NCBI GenBank assembly: GCA_038324085.1
Contig: JBBQHP010000011.1
Span: 58,381 to 122,380, forward strand
Length of the DNA stretch: 64,000 bases
Direction of reading: 5' to 3'
Origin: Ga0077523 sp038324085
GTDB taxonomy: Bacteria > Pseudomonadota > Gammaproteobacteria > Burkholderiales > Ga0077523
Both the position numbers and the translations under genes were made by a program. Of this stretch, positions 35,950 through 44,735 are shown piece after piece. Positions within the stretch are counted from its first letter, which is position 1. Every line of letters begins with the position of its first letter. The notes below the pieces were generated by a model. It ran no database searches. It saw only the letters and a list, made by a program, of their open reading frames with translations, and was not told the DNA's origin.

Positions 35950-36336
35950 TCAGCGTGGAACCGGTGGCGCCAACCGCAGCCGTTCGAGCTCCGCCAGGCG
36001 CGTCCGCATCGCATCCTGCGCGAACGCACAGCCTTCCGGGTGGGCAGGCTCGCGCATTCGTTCGCGCAGGCCGTCGAGAAACCGCTGGCGTGCCTCGGCC
36101 ACGACCACCGCGTCCTTGCCCGAACCGGCGATGAGCAGCAGCACGGTGGCGCGCAACCGCTCCGCCTGCGGCTCCTCGTTGCAGGCGTAGGACTCGGCGA
36201 AGAGCTTCACGTCCGCCGCGAGCGCGGTGGTTTCCGCTGCCGACAGGCCTCCGGCTGCCACCGCGTCGAGACCCAGGGCCCCCGCGATCAGCAGCGCGCC
36301 GATCTCAGAACTGCGCTTCTTCCAGCGCGAGGACAC
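35950..36336 (-). CDS. Small secreted protein of unknown function
   Basis: A 128-residue protein not recognised. It starts with GTG at 36336 inside the end of the acyl-CoA dehydrogenase gene (32-base overlap), with GGAG seven bases upstream. It has a positively charged N-terminus (RWKKR) and a hydrophobic stretch (about residues 12-30, IGALLIAGALGLDAVAAGG), consistent with export, then a mostly helical body. Only two cysteines are present (about residues 52 and 103), which could form one disulfide. It ends 100 bases before the psrA operator. Overlap and codon use fit a genuine last gene of the etf/dehydrogenase operon, but no function can be named. Confidence 0.65.
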   Translation of the reverse strand: MSSRWKKRSSEIGALLIAGALGLDAVAAGGLSAAETTALAADVKLFAESYACNEEPQAERLRATVLLLIAGSGKDAVVVAEARQRFLDGLRERMREPAHPEGCAFAQDAMRTRLAELERLRLAPPVPR

Positions 36337-38101
36337 TGGTCGCTCCGTTCACCACGGCACCACGGTAAGCGTGGGCAAGCGGCATGACGTGCTCGGCGTA
36401 GAAGCGTGCCGTGCCGATCTTGGCACGGTAGAAATCGTAGTCGCCGTCACCGTCGTCGAGCCTGCTCTTCGCTATCAATGCGGCGCGCGCCATCTGCCAG
36501 CCTCCGGCGACCGTGCCCCAGAGCTTGAGGTAGGGAACGGCGCCAGCGGAGGCGCTCTTCGGATCCGTGGCGAACGTCTGCAGCAACCAGTTGGTCGCGG
36601 CAACGAGATCGTCCACGCCTGCGCGCAGGGATTCCCGCAACACGGAAAGCGCGGGGTGGCTCGCATGCTCTGCCAGCGCCGCATCCAGCGCGCGCATCTC
36701 CGCGATCACCGCGTGCGCGGTCGCGCCCTTTTCGAAAGCGAGTTTGCGACCGATCAGGTCGTTCGCCTGGATTCCCGTGGTGCCTTCGTAGATGGAAGTG
36801 ATGCGCGCATCGCGCAGGTGCTGCGCAGCACCGGTTTCCTCGACGAAGCCCATGCCGCCGTGCACCTGCACGCCGAGCGATGCGATCTCGGTGCTCATCT
36901 CGGTGCACCAGCCCTTCACCACGGGCGTCAGCAGGTCGAACTTCGCCTGCCCTCGGCGCTTCACTTCCGGATCGGGATTCGCAAGCGCGTGATCGAGCGC
37001 CTCCGCGGCCGCTGCTGCGAGCGCGCGCATGGCCTCGCTGTAGGCCTTCATGGTCATGAGCATCCGACGCACGTCGGGATGGCGGATGATCGCGACCCGC
37101 TCGCCTGCCTTGACCCCGATCTCCCGGCCCTGCACCCGCTGCTTTGCGAAATCGAGCGCGCGCTGATAGGCCCGCTCGGCGAGCGCCATGCCTTCGACGC
37201 CGACTTCGAGCCGCGCGAAGTTCATCATCGTGAACATGTAGGCGAGCCCCTGATTGGCCTCGCCCACCAGATAGCCGATCGCGCCGGCACCATCGCCGTA
37301 GGCCATGACGGCGGTCGGACTGCCGTGGATGCCCAGCTTGTGCTCGATCGAGACGCACTTCACGTCATTGCGCTCGCCGATGCTGCCATCGTCGTTCACC
37401 ACGAACTTCGGCACGATGAACAGCGAGATGCCTTTCACCCCCTCCGGGGCATCCGGCAGACGCGCGAGGACGAGGTGGACGATGTTGTCCGCCATGTCGT
37501 GCTCGCCCCAGGTGATGAAGATCTTGGTCCCGTGGATGCGGTATTGGTCGCCGTCCGGAATCGCCCGGGTGCGCACGGCGGACAGATCCGACCCCGCCTG
37601 GGGCTCGGTCAGGTTCATGGTGCCGGTCCACTCGCCGCTCACCAGCCGGGGCAGAAATTTCTTCTGCAGCGCCGGCGCGCCATGCCGCGCGATCGCAAGC
37701 GTCGCGCCGTTGGTCAACATCGGACACAGGCAGAACGCCATGTTCGCCGAATTCCACATCTCCGAGAGCTGCTGGGACAGCACGTGCGGCAGCCCCTGCC
37801 CGCCGAATTCAGGCAATCCCCCCACCGCGGCCCAGCCGGCATCGACGAACTGCCGGTAGGCATCCTTGAACCCCGGCACGGTCGTGACTTCGTGATCCTT
37901 CCACTGCGCGCCGGTCTGGTCACCGGGCCGATTGAGCGGGTCGAGCACCCCTGCCGCGAACTTGCCGGCCTCCTCGAGCACTGCGTCCACCAGGTCGGGC
38001 GAGACTTCCTCGCAACCCGGCAATGCCGCGATCGCGTCGAGGTCGATCATCTCCTTCAGGATGAACTTCATGTCCCGGATCGGGGCGGCATAGCTCGACA
38101 T
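36305..38101 (-). CDS. Acyl-CoA dehydrogenase, three-domain with C-terminal extension
   Basis: FAD-dependent acyl-CoA dehydrogenase of 598 residues, feeding electrons to ETF encoded just upstream. The core spans about residues 60-470, with MNLTEPQAGSDLSAVRTRA (about 161-179) and EETGAAQHLRDARITSIYEGTTG (about 420-442, the typical C-terminal signature, with the catalytic Glu expected in this segment). The last 130 residues match the acetyl-CoA dehydrogenase C-terminal-like extension found in DmdC-type enzymes. It differs from FadE in size and architecture, so the two probably act on different chain lengths or substrates. It begins 36 bases after etfA. Confidence 0.92.
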   Translation of the reverse strand: MSSYAAPIRDMKFILKEMIDLDAIAALPGCEEVSPDLVDAVLEEAGKFAAGVLDPLNRPGDQTGAQWKDHEVTTVPGFKDAYRQFVDAGWAAVGGLPEFGGQGLPHVLSQQLSEMWNSANMAFCLCPMLTNGATLAIARHGAPALQKKFLPRLVSGEWTGTMNLTEPQAGSDLSAVRTRAIPDGDQYRIHGTKIFITWGEHDMADNIVHLVLARLPDAPEGVKGISLFIVPKFVVNDDGSIGERNDVKCVSIEHKLGIHGSPTAVMAYGDGAGAIGYLVGEANQGLAYMFTMMNFARLEVGVEGMALAERAYQRALDFAKQRVQGREIGVKAGERVAIIRHPDVRRMLMTMKAYSEAMRALAAAAAEALDHALANPDPEVKRRGQAKFDLLTPVVKGWCTEMSTEIASLGVQVHGGMGFVEETGAAQHLRDARITSIYEGTTGIQANDLIGRKLAFEKGATAHAVIAEMRALDAALAEHASHPALSVLRESLRAGVDDLVAATNWLLQTFATDPKSASAGAVPYLKLWGTVAGGWQMARAALIAKSRLDDGDGDYDFYRAKIGTARFYAEHVMPLAHAYRGAVVNGATSVLALEEAQF

Positions 38102-38137
38102 GGCGTTTCTCCGTGGAACCCGTTCGGTATGCGTCGA

Positions 38138-39070
38138 TCAGTCGAGCGCGTCGGTCAGCTCGGGCACCGCCTGGAACAGATCGGCCACGAGCCAGTAGTT
38201 CGCCACTTGCGTGATCGGTGCCTCGGCGTCCTTGTTGATCGCGACGATCACCTTGCTGTCCTTCATGCCCGCGAGATGCTGGATGGCGCCGGAGATGCCG
38301 ACCGCGAAGTACAGCTCCGGCGCGACGATCTTGCCGGTCTGGCCCACCTGGTAGTCGTTGGGCACGAAGCCCGCGTCGACGGCCGCACGCGACGCGCCGA
38401 CCGCTGCACCGAGCTTGTCGGCGAGCTTCTCCAGGATCGCGAAATTCTCGCCGTTGCCCATGCCGCGACCGCCCGAGACGATCACGCGCGCAGCGGTCAG
38501 TTCCGGGCGAGCCGATTTCGTGAGCTCCTGCCCGACGAGCCTCGAGAGCCCCGAATCCGCGTCGGCCTCGACCGGCTCGATGGTCCCGCTGCCGCCGCTC
38601 GCGGCGGCGGCATCGAAACCGGTGCTGCGCACCGTGATCACCTTGATCGGATCGGCCGAGCGCACGGTGGCCAACGCGTTGCCCGCGTAGATCGGGCGCA
38701 CGAAAGTGTCGGCCGACTCGACGCTCACGATGTCCGACAGTTGCGCGACATCGAGCAGGGCGGCCACGCGCGGCAGCACGTTCTTGCCGAATGCGGTGGC
38801 CGGGGCGAGCACGTGCCCGTAGCCCGGCGCCAGCTTGACCACCAGTGCCGCCAGATTCTCGGCCAGCTGATCACGATAGACCTCGTTGTCCGCGACCAGG
38901 ACCTTGCTCACGCCCGCGATCGCCGCTGCCGCCTTGGCCACCTCTGCGCACTGGCTGCCGGCCACGAGCACATGGATCTCGCCACCGATCTTCGTGGCGG
39001 CCGTGACGGTATTGAGCACCGCGGGTTTGAGTTTGCCGTTGTCGTGCTCGCCGACGACGAGAATGGTCAT
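38138..39070 (-). CDS. etfA: Electron transfer flavoprotein subunit alpha
   Basis: FAD-carrying half of ETF, the soluble carrier between acyl-CoA dehydrogenases and ETF-ubiquinone oxidoreductase. The 310-residue protein has the N-terminal ETF domain (MTILVVGEHDNGKLKPAVLN) and the C-terminal FAD-binding signature (LYFAVGISGAIQHLAGM, about residues 256-272, followed by KVIVAINKDAEAPI). The preceding RVIVSGGRGMG (about 203-213) is also conserved. Start at 39070 is two bases after the etfB stop, so the pair is translationally linked. Confidence 0.96.
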   Translation of the reverse strand: MTILVVGEHDNGKLKPAVLNTVTAATKIGGEIHVLVAGSQCAEVAKAAAAIAGVSKVLVADNEVYRDQLAENLAALVVKLAPGYGHVLAPATAFGKNVLPRVAALLDVAQLSDIVSVESADTFVRPIYAGNALATVRSADPIKVITVRSTGFDAAAASGGSGTIEPVEADADSGLSRLVGQELTKSARPELTAARVIVSGGRGMGNGENFAILEKLADKLGAAVGASRAAVDAGFVPNDYQVGQTGKIVAPELYFAVGISGAIQHLAGMKDSKVIVAINKDAEAPITQVANYWLVADLFQAVPELTDALD

Positions 39071-39072
39071 GA

Positions 39073-39822
39073 TCAGATCACCTTCGCTTCGTTCTTGAGT
39101 TTGTCGACGAGCTCGGCCACGCTGCCCACCTGCCGCCCGGCGCCGCGCTTCGGCGGCTCGACCACCTTGAGGGTCGTGAGCCGCGGCGCGAAGTCCACGC
39201 CGAGCGAGTCGGGTGTGACCGTGTCGAGCGTCTTCTTCTTCGCCTTCATGATGTTCGGCAGCGTCACGTAGCGCGGTTCGTTGAGGCGCAGGTCGGTGGT
39301 GATGACCGCGGGCAATTTGACCGCGATGGTCTCGAGCCCGCCGTCGATCTCGCGCGTGACCTCGGCGGCGTCGCCCTCGATCTTCACCTTCGAGGCGAAG
39401 GTGGCCTGCGGCCATCCCAGCAGCGCGGCGAGCATCTGGCCCGTCTGGTTGGCGTCGTCGTCGATCGCCTGCTTGCCGAGGATCACCAGGCGCGGCTGTT
39501 CCTTCTCGACCAGCGCCTTCAGCACCTTGGCCACGCCGAGCGGCTGGGTCTCGAGTGCCGTCTCGACCAGGATCGCGCGATCCGCCCCGATCGCGAGCGC
39601 CGTGCGCAAGGTCTCCTGACATTGGGTGGCGCCGATCGACACGGCGACGATTTCCGTCACCACGCCGGCTTCCTTCAGCCGGACTGCCTCCTCGACCGCG
39701 ATCTCGTCGAACGGGTTCATCGACATCTTGACGTTGGCCGTCTCGACACCACTGCCATCGGCCTTGACACGGACCTTGACGTTGTAGTCCACCACCCGTT
39801 TCACGGGTACGAGAATCTTCAT
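39073..39822 (-). CDS. etfB: Electron transfer flavoprotein subunit beta
   Basis: AMP-binding subunit of ETF, 249 residues. The start MKILVPVKRVVDYNVKVRVK and the NPFDEIAVEEAVRLKEAG segment (about residues 37-54) are characteristic, as is the signature VKLPAVITTDLRLNEPRYVTLP (about 168-189) near the C-terminus. The beta subunit's AMP-binding GKQAIDDDANQTGQM is at about 120-134. It lies 40 bases after the acyl-CoA synthetase gene and directly before etfA, consistent with a single fatty-acid operon. Confidence 0.96.
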   Translation of the reverse strand: MKILVPVKRVVDYNVKVRVKADGSGVETANVKMSMNPFDEIAVEEAVRLKEAGVVTEIVAVSIGATQCQETLRTALAIGADRAILVETALETQPLGVAKVLKALVEKEQPRLVILGKQAIDDDANQTGQMLAALLGWPQATFASKVKIEGDAAEVTREIDGGLETIAVKLPAVITTDLRLNEPRYVTLPNIMKAKKKTLDTVTPDSLGVDFAPRLTTLKVVEPPKRGAGRQVGSVAELVDKLKNEAKVI

Positions 39823-39862
39823 GGAAGCGGGCTCACTCGAAGTTGCGTGAAGAGGCGCGATT

Positions 39863-41483
39863 CTAGCTCAGCCGACCCCGCAAGAGGTTCTTCTGGATCT
39901 TGCCGGTCGAGGTCTTGGGCAACGGACCGAAGACGATGCGCTTCGGCGACTTGTACCCGGCGAGGCGCGCGCGGCAGAACGCTACGATGTCGGCTTCGGT
40001 CGCCTGCACCCCGTCGCGCAGGGTGACGAACGCGCACGGTGTCTCGCCCCATTTCTCGTCCGGCTGCGCGACCACCGCGGCTTCCAGCACGGCCGGATGG
40101 CGATAGAGCACGTCCTCGACCTCGATCGACGAGATGTTCTCGCCGCCGGAGATGATGACGTCCTTGGAGCGGTCCTTGATCTTCACGTACCCGTCCGGAT
40201 ACATGACGGCGAGATCGCCGGTGTGATACCAGCCGCCGGCAAACGCCTCCGCCGTGGCCTCGGGATTCCCGAGGTAGCCCTTCATCACGATGTTGCCGCG
40301 AAAGAAGATCTCGCCGATGGTCTCGCCGTCGCACGGCACCGGCTGGAGCGTCAGCGGATCGAACACGGCCATGCCCTCCTGCAACGGATAGCGCACGCCC
40401 TGGCGCGCGTTCAGCTGCACGCGTTGCTCGAGGGAAAGCGCGTCCCATTCCGGGTGCTTCGCGCAGACCGAGGCCGGCCCGTACACTTCGGTCAGCCCGT
40501 AGACATGCGTGATGTCGAACCCCATGTGCTCCATGCCCTCGATCATCGCGGCCGGCGGCGACGCAGCCGCGACGAGGCCGCAGACCTTGTGGTCGATGCC
40601 TTCCTTCCACGCCGCGGGCGCATTGATCAGCATGTTGTGCACGATCGGCGCCCCGCAGTAATGGGTCACCCGATGCTCGCGCATCGCATCGAGGATCGCC
40701 TTGGCCTCCACGCGTCGCAGGCAGACATTGGTCCCCGCCATCAGCGCCAATGTCCACGGGAAGCACCAGCCGTTGCAGTGGAACATCGGCAGGGTCCAGA
40801 GGTACACCGGAAAGTGCGGCATCGCCCAGGTCACGGCATTGCCGACGGCGTTGAGATAGGCGCCGCGGTGGTGGGTCAACACGCCTTTCGGATTGCCCGT
40901 GGTTCCCGAGGTGTAGGACAGCGCGATGGCATCCCACTCGTCCCGGGGCGCGAGCGACCGATAATCCGGGTCGCCCGTCGCGATGAAGGCCTCGTAGTCC
41001 ATCTCGCCGATCGCGCGCCCGGGGGGCGCCAGCGGATCGTCGATGTCGATGACCACCGGTCGCGAACGAACCTGCTCGAGGGCAGCGGCGATCGATTCCG
41101 CGAACTCGCGATCCACCAGCAACACCTTCGCTGCGCCATGCTCGAGCTGGAACGCCAGCGCCGTCGGGTCGAGCCGCGTGTTGAGCGTGTTCAGCACCGC
41201 GCCGGTCATGGGCACGCCGAAATGCGCCTCGACCATGTGCGGGGTATTCGCCGCCATGACCGCGACCGTATCGCCGGCGCCGATCCCGCGTCGGGCCAGA
41301 GCCGAAGCGAGCAGCCGGCTGCGCTCGGCAACCTGGCGCCAGGTCAGACGCCAGCCGCCGTGGATCACGGCGATGCGTTCGGGAAACACTTCCGCTGCCC
41401 GGCCGAGGAACGAGATCGGCGTCAGGGGCACATAATTTGCTGCATTCTTCGGAAGGTCGTCGCGACCTTGGTAATTGTCCGGC
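39863..41483 (-). CDS. Acyl-CoA synthetase, AMP-forming
   Basis: Activates a fatty or related carboxylic acid to its CoA thioester with ATP, entry step to beta-oxidation. From the ATG at 41483 it has 540 residues; AGGAAC lies five bases upstream. The AMP-binding motif is LSYTSGTTGNPKGVLTHHRG (about residues 185-204), with YGLTEVYGP (about 329-337), YHTGDLAVMYPDGYVKIKDR (about 422-441), and the final catalytic Lys in LPKTSTGKIQKNLLRG. The type is that of medium-chain synthetases such as AlkK; chain-length preference is not readable. It is the first gene of the operon continuing into etfBA. Confidence 0.92.
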
Positions 41484-41712
41484 ATGATGTTCCTAATGCC
41501 CTGATTTGGAGAGGTTACCCGTGCGAGTCCCGACGGCCTGCAGAGGATGGGATGACGGCGCGCGTAAGCGAGCGCCGTGAGTCGGCGGTCATGATAGAAC
41601 AGCCGGCTCTGGCGACCCCGCACGGGGAGCGCGGCTGCAACCCGGCTCCGGTTCGATAATCGGTTCGGAAACATCCCTTGATCGCTGAGCGCACCACTTC
41701 CCCGGAAATCCG

Positions 41713-43023
41713 ATGTCCCGCATGACCGATACGGCCCCCCCGGCGCCCCAGAACGGCGCGACCATGCTGGACCGCACGAACCGGACGTTCATCTGCAGCG
41801 TCCTGTTCCTCGACATCGTCGAGTACTCGCGCAAGCCGGTGTCCGAGCAGATCCTGCTGAAAGAGCGCTTCAATGCGCTCATAGCAGACGCGATCCGCGA
41901 CATCGCCCCCAACGACCGGATCATCCTGGACACCGGTGACGGCGTGGCGATCAACTTCCTCGGCGACCCCGAGGATGCGCTCTTCGTCGCGATGAATCTG
42001 CGCGAAGCGTTCAAGCGCCCGTTGGCCGGCGGCCTCACGCTCGAAGCCCGGGTCGGTATCAATCTCGGGCCGGTGCGCCTCGTCAAGGACCTGAACGGCC
42101 AGCCCAACATCATCGGCGACGGCATCAATGTCGCACAGCGGGTGATGAGTTTCTCCGACCGCGGCCAGGTGCTGGTGTCGCGCTCGTACTTCGAGGTCGT
42201 GTCCCACATTTCGGACGGCTATGCCCAGTTGTTCGCGTATCGCGGCTCGCGCACCGACAAGCATGTCCGCGAGCACGAGATCTACGAAGTCGGCGCGCGA
42301 CCGCCTGGCGCCGCCGCCGAACAATCCGGCCAGTTCAGGACGCTCAACGAAGGCACCTCGATCCCCGCGCCACCGGCACCACCTGCACCACCAGCGCCGG
42401 CGTCCGAAGCACCGACGGCCGGCCCCGTTCCCTGGTGGCGCAATGCCAGGGCGGCATACGTGGCAACGCTCATTTCGGTGATGGCCCTCGCGTGCGCGGT
42501 GGTATTGTCGGAACGGCGCCACGAATCGCCACCCGCCGCGACCCTGGCCGCACCCGCGCCGGCACCCGCGCCCACGAAACTCGCCGTGGCGGCGCCGGAC
42601 AAGCCGGTCGCGCGGAAAATGGTCGACCTGGACGAATTGCTGATCCTGCCGCCTGCCGATCAGCATGCCGGTAGCTACAAGGACCCGCACCCCGGCCGCA
42701 AGAGAGTGGCCGTGGCCAACATGGGGGACGGGCGGCTCGGCACCCTACCGGAGCCGGCACTCGCCGCCCCGGCGCCGTCGGCGTCGGGTTCCGCTCAAGG
42801 CAATCCGGCGATTGCCGAAAAAGCAGTCATCGCGTTCGCGGTATCACCCTGGGGCGAGATCTACGTCAACGGGGCGAAGCTCGGCGTGAGCCCGCCCGTG
42901 AACGTGGTCGAAGTCGGCCCCGGCAAGATCGAAGTCGAGATCCGCAACCCGGGATTTCCTACGTACACTGAGACCGTCGATGTGGCGTCCGGGCAGCACG
43001 TCCGGATCAAGCACAAGTTCTGA
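41713..43023 (+). CDS. Nucleotidyl cyclase-like protein with PEGA domain
   Basis: A 436-residue protein with an N-terminal class III cyclase homology domain (about residues 25-190), a Pro/Ala-rich linker, one membrane span (about 247-266), a second low-complexity linker and a C-terminal PEGA domain (about 368-436, EIYVNGAKLGVSPPVNV). Metal-binding aspartates Asp34 (FLDIVEYS) and Asp76 (DTGDGVAI) are present, as are the transition-state Asn139 and Arg143 (GINVAQRV). The position of the purine-selecting Lys appears to be Leu72, so nucleotide preference or activity is uncertain. It stands first in a three-gene cluster with a TssQ-like lipoprotein and a Ser/Thr kinase. Confidence 0.85.
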   Translation: MSRMTDTAPPAPQNGATMLDRTNRTFICSVLFLDIVEYSRKPVSEQILLKERFNALIADAIRDIAPNDRIILDTGDGVAINFLGDPEDALFVAMNLREAFKRPLAGGLTLEARVGINLGPVRLVKDLNGQPNIIGDGINVAQRVMSFSDRGQVLVSRSYFEVVSHISDGYAQLFAYRGSRTDKHVREHEIYEVGARPPGAAAEQSGQFRTLNEGTSIPAPPAPPAPPAPASEAPTAGPVPWWRNARAAYVATLISVMALACAVVLSERRHESPPAATLAAPAPAPAPTKLAVAAPDKPVARKMVDLDELLILPPADQHAGSYKDPHPGRKRVAVANMGDGRLGTLPEPALAAPAPSASGSAQGNPAIAEKAVIAFAVSPWGEIYVNGAKLGVSPPVNVVEVGPGKIEVEIRNPGFPTYTETVDVASGQHVRIKHKF

Positions 43024-43038
43024 ACCCGCCCCGAATCC

Positions 43039-43434
43039 ATGAACTGCAGTCGTCTGTCGAGCCTCTGCCTCGCCGCCCTGCTCGTTGCCGGCTGCGAGAG
43101 CGGCCCGTTGAAGGACGTGCAGAACCCCTTCGTGAAGACCAAGGGCGAAACCATGCTGAAGGACGGGCTGAGCAGCTACGAAGACGGTAACTACCGCCAG
43201 GCCGGCCGCCAGATCAAGGCTGCGCTGGACGAAGGCCTGCGCATGAAGTCTGACCGGGTCACGGCGCACAAGTACCTCGCCTTCATCAATTGCGTCTCTG
43301 CGCGCGAGGTTCAGTGCCGGGCCGAATTCAGGCAGGCACTCACCATCGACCCGAACTTCACGTTGACGGCCGCAGAGGCCGGCCATCCCACCTGGGGACC
43401 GGTGTTCCGCATCGTGCGGGACCGCGCGCCGTGA
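43039..43434 (+). CDS. TssQ-like T6SS-associated lipoprotein
   Basis: A 131-residue lipoprotein: signal peptide with lipobox LVAGC (Cys about residue 19), then one or two TPR-like helical repeats. The segment HKYLAFINCVSAREVQCRAEFRQALTIDPNF followed by AEAGHPTWGPVFR is characteristic of the TssQ family described in type VI secretion clusters of betaproteobacteria; here it is split about residues 76-130. It starts 15 bases after the cyclase gene and its stop overlaps the kinase start as GTGA. No type VI structural gene is in the window, so the role is inferred from the family only. Confidence 0.8.
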   Translation: MNCSRLSSLCLAALLVAGCESGPLKDVQNPFVKTKGETMLKDGLSSYEDGNYRQAGRQIKAALDEGLRMKSDRVTAHKYLAFINCVSAREVQCRAEFRQALTIDPNFTLTAAEAGHPTWGPVFRIVRDRAP

Positions 43435-44681
43435 GCACTGTCCGCGCACTGCAGGAAGCGACCACGCACCTCGGGCGCTACGAGATCCTCATGCGTCTCG
43501 GCGAGGGCGCGATGGGGACGGTATACAAGGCCCACGATCCGTTGCTCGACCGCCTCGTCGCGATCAAGACCGTCAATCTCAATCTCCCGAAGGAAGACCT
43601 GGCCGAGTACGAAGCGCGCTTCAACCAGGAAGCCAGGGCCGCCGGCGGGCTGTCCCACCCCAACATCGTCGTCATCTACGACATCGGCAGGACCGATCGT
43701 CTCGCCTACATGGCGATGGAGTATCTCGAGGGGCGCGAGCTGCGCTCGATCCTCTCCGAGCGCGGCTGCGTCTCGATCGAAGAGGCCGTCAGCATCGCCG
43801 CCCAGGTCGCCGAAGGGCTCGCCTATGCACACGCCCGCGGCGTCGTCCATCGCGACGTCAAGCCGACCAACATCATGCTCAACAAGGACGGCCTCGCGAA
43901 GATCACCGACTTCGGCATCGCGCGCCTGAGCACCTCGGAGCTGACCATGACCGGGATGATCCTGGGCTCGCCGCGCTACATGTCGCCGGAACAGATCGCC
44001 GGCAAACGCGCCGATCAGCGCAGCGACATCTTCTCGCTCGGTGTCGTGCTCTACGAACTGCTCACGGGCCAGGCACCGTTCCAGGCCGACACGGTGCACG
44101 GGGTCATGTACCAGACCATGAACGCGAAGGCCCCGATACCCAGCGCGGCCCGGGTCGGGATTCCGAAGATCCTCGATTTCATTGTCGCGAAGGCGCTGGC
44201 CAAGGCGCCGGAGACGCGCTACCAGAGCGCCCGGGAATTCGCGGACGACCTGCGCATCAGCCTTCAGCCCGGCCGGTCGGGGGAAGCCGAACAGCAGATG
44301 CTGGCCCGCCTGCGATCCGCCTCGGAAAACGCTGCCGCCGCACCCAGGGGGACCGCCGGCGCCGCCGACGATTCAACGACCATCTCCACGAGCCCGGACG
44401 AGCCGACCGAGGAAATGCCGATCAAGGTGGCCATTCCCCCGCAGACATTCACGCTGTCGAACGTGTTCGATTCGACCGAGGCGACCATGCGGCTGGCGGC
44501 CCTTTCCGGTCCGGCGGCGGAACTCGACATGGACGGTCGCCCACTGTCGGACCTGCAAGACACCGACATCACGCGGACCTCATCGGGTGCGCGCCCCAGC
44601 GTCAGCACCCGGGTGGCCCCCTGGCTCTGGGTGGTCGCCGCGGGCTCCGCCGCCGTCGCGGGCTATCTCCTGCTGCGCTGA
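43431..44681 (+). CDS. Membrane-anchored Ser/Thr protein kinase (PknB/PpkA type)
   Basis: A 416-residue Hanks-type kinase. From the GTG at 43431 the catalytic domain runs to about residue 285: glycine loop RLGEGAMGTVYKA (22-34), ATP-binding Lys46 (VAIKTV), catalytic HRDVKPTN with Asp142, metal-binding DFG (160-162), and activation-segment end GSPRYMSPEQ (179-188). All residues needed for activity are visible. A linker rich in Ala, Thr and Ser follows, then a C-terminal membrane span (about 395-414, WLWVVAAGSAAVAGYLLL), leaving the kinase in the cytoplasm. Translation is coupled to the TssQ-like gene. Substrates are unknown; FHA proteins of type VI systems are candidates by analogy with PpkA. 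Confidence 0.9.
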   Translation: MSTVRALQEATTHLGRYEILMRLGEGAMGTVYKAHDPLLDRLVAIKTVNLNLPKEDLAEYEARFNQEARAAGGLSHPNIVVIYDIGRTDRLAYMAMEYLEGRELRSILSERGCVSIEEAVSIAAQVAEGLAYAHARGVVHRDVKPTNIMLNKDGLAKITDFGIARLSTSELTMTGMILGSPRYMSPEQIAGKRADQRSDIFSLGVVLYELLTGQAPFQADTVHGVMYQTMNAKAPIPSAARVGIPKILDFIVAKALAKAPETRYQSAREFADDLRISLQPGRSGEAEQQMLARLRSASENAAAAPRGTAGAADDSTTISTSPDEPTEEMPIKVAIPPQTFTLSNVFDSTEATMRLAALSGPAAELDMDGRPLSDLQDTDITRTSSGARPSVSTRVAPWLWVVAAGSAAVAGYLLLR

Positions 44682-44735
44682 GCGCGTCCGCGCTTGCGGC
44701 GACCAGGCGCGCCAGCTCGCTCGCGGCGATCCGGA

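Noticed and set aside
36227..39271. 1014-codon open frame on the plus strand, and an 881-codon one at 32782-35427
   Set aside because: Both lie opposite well-supported acyl-CoA dehydrogenase and etf genes, are rich in His, Arg, Asp and Gly with no domain, and are explained by high GC at the third codon position of the true genes.
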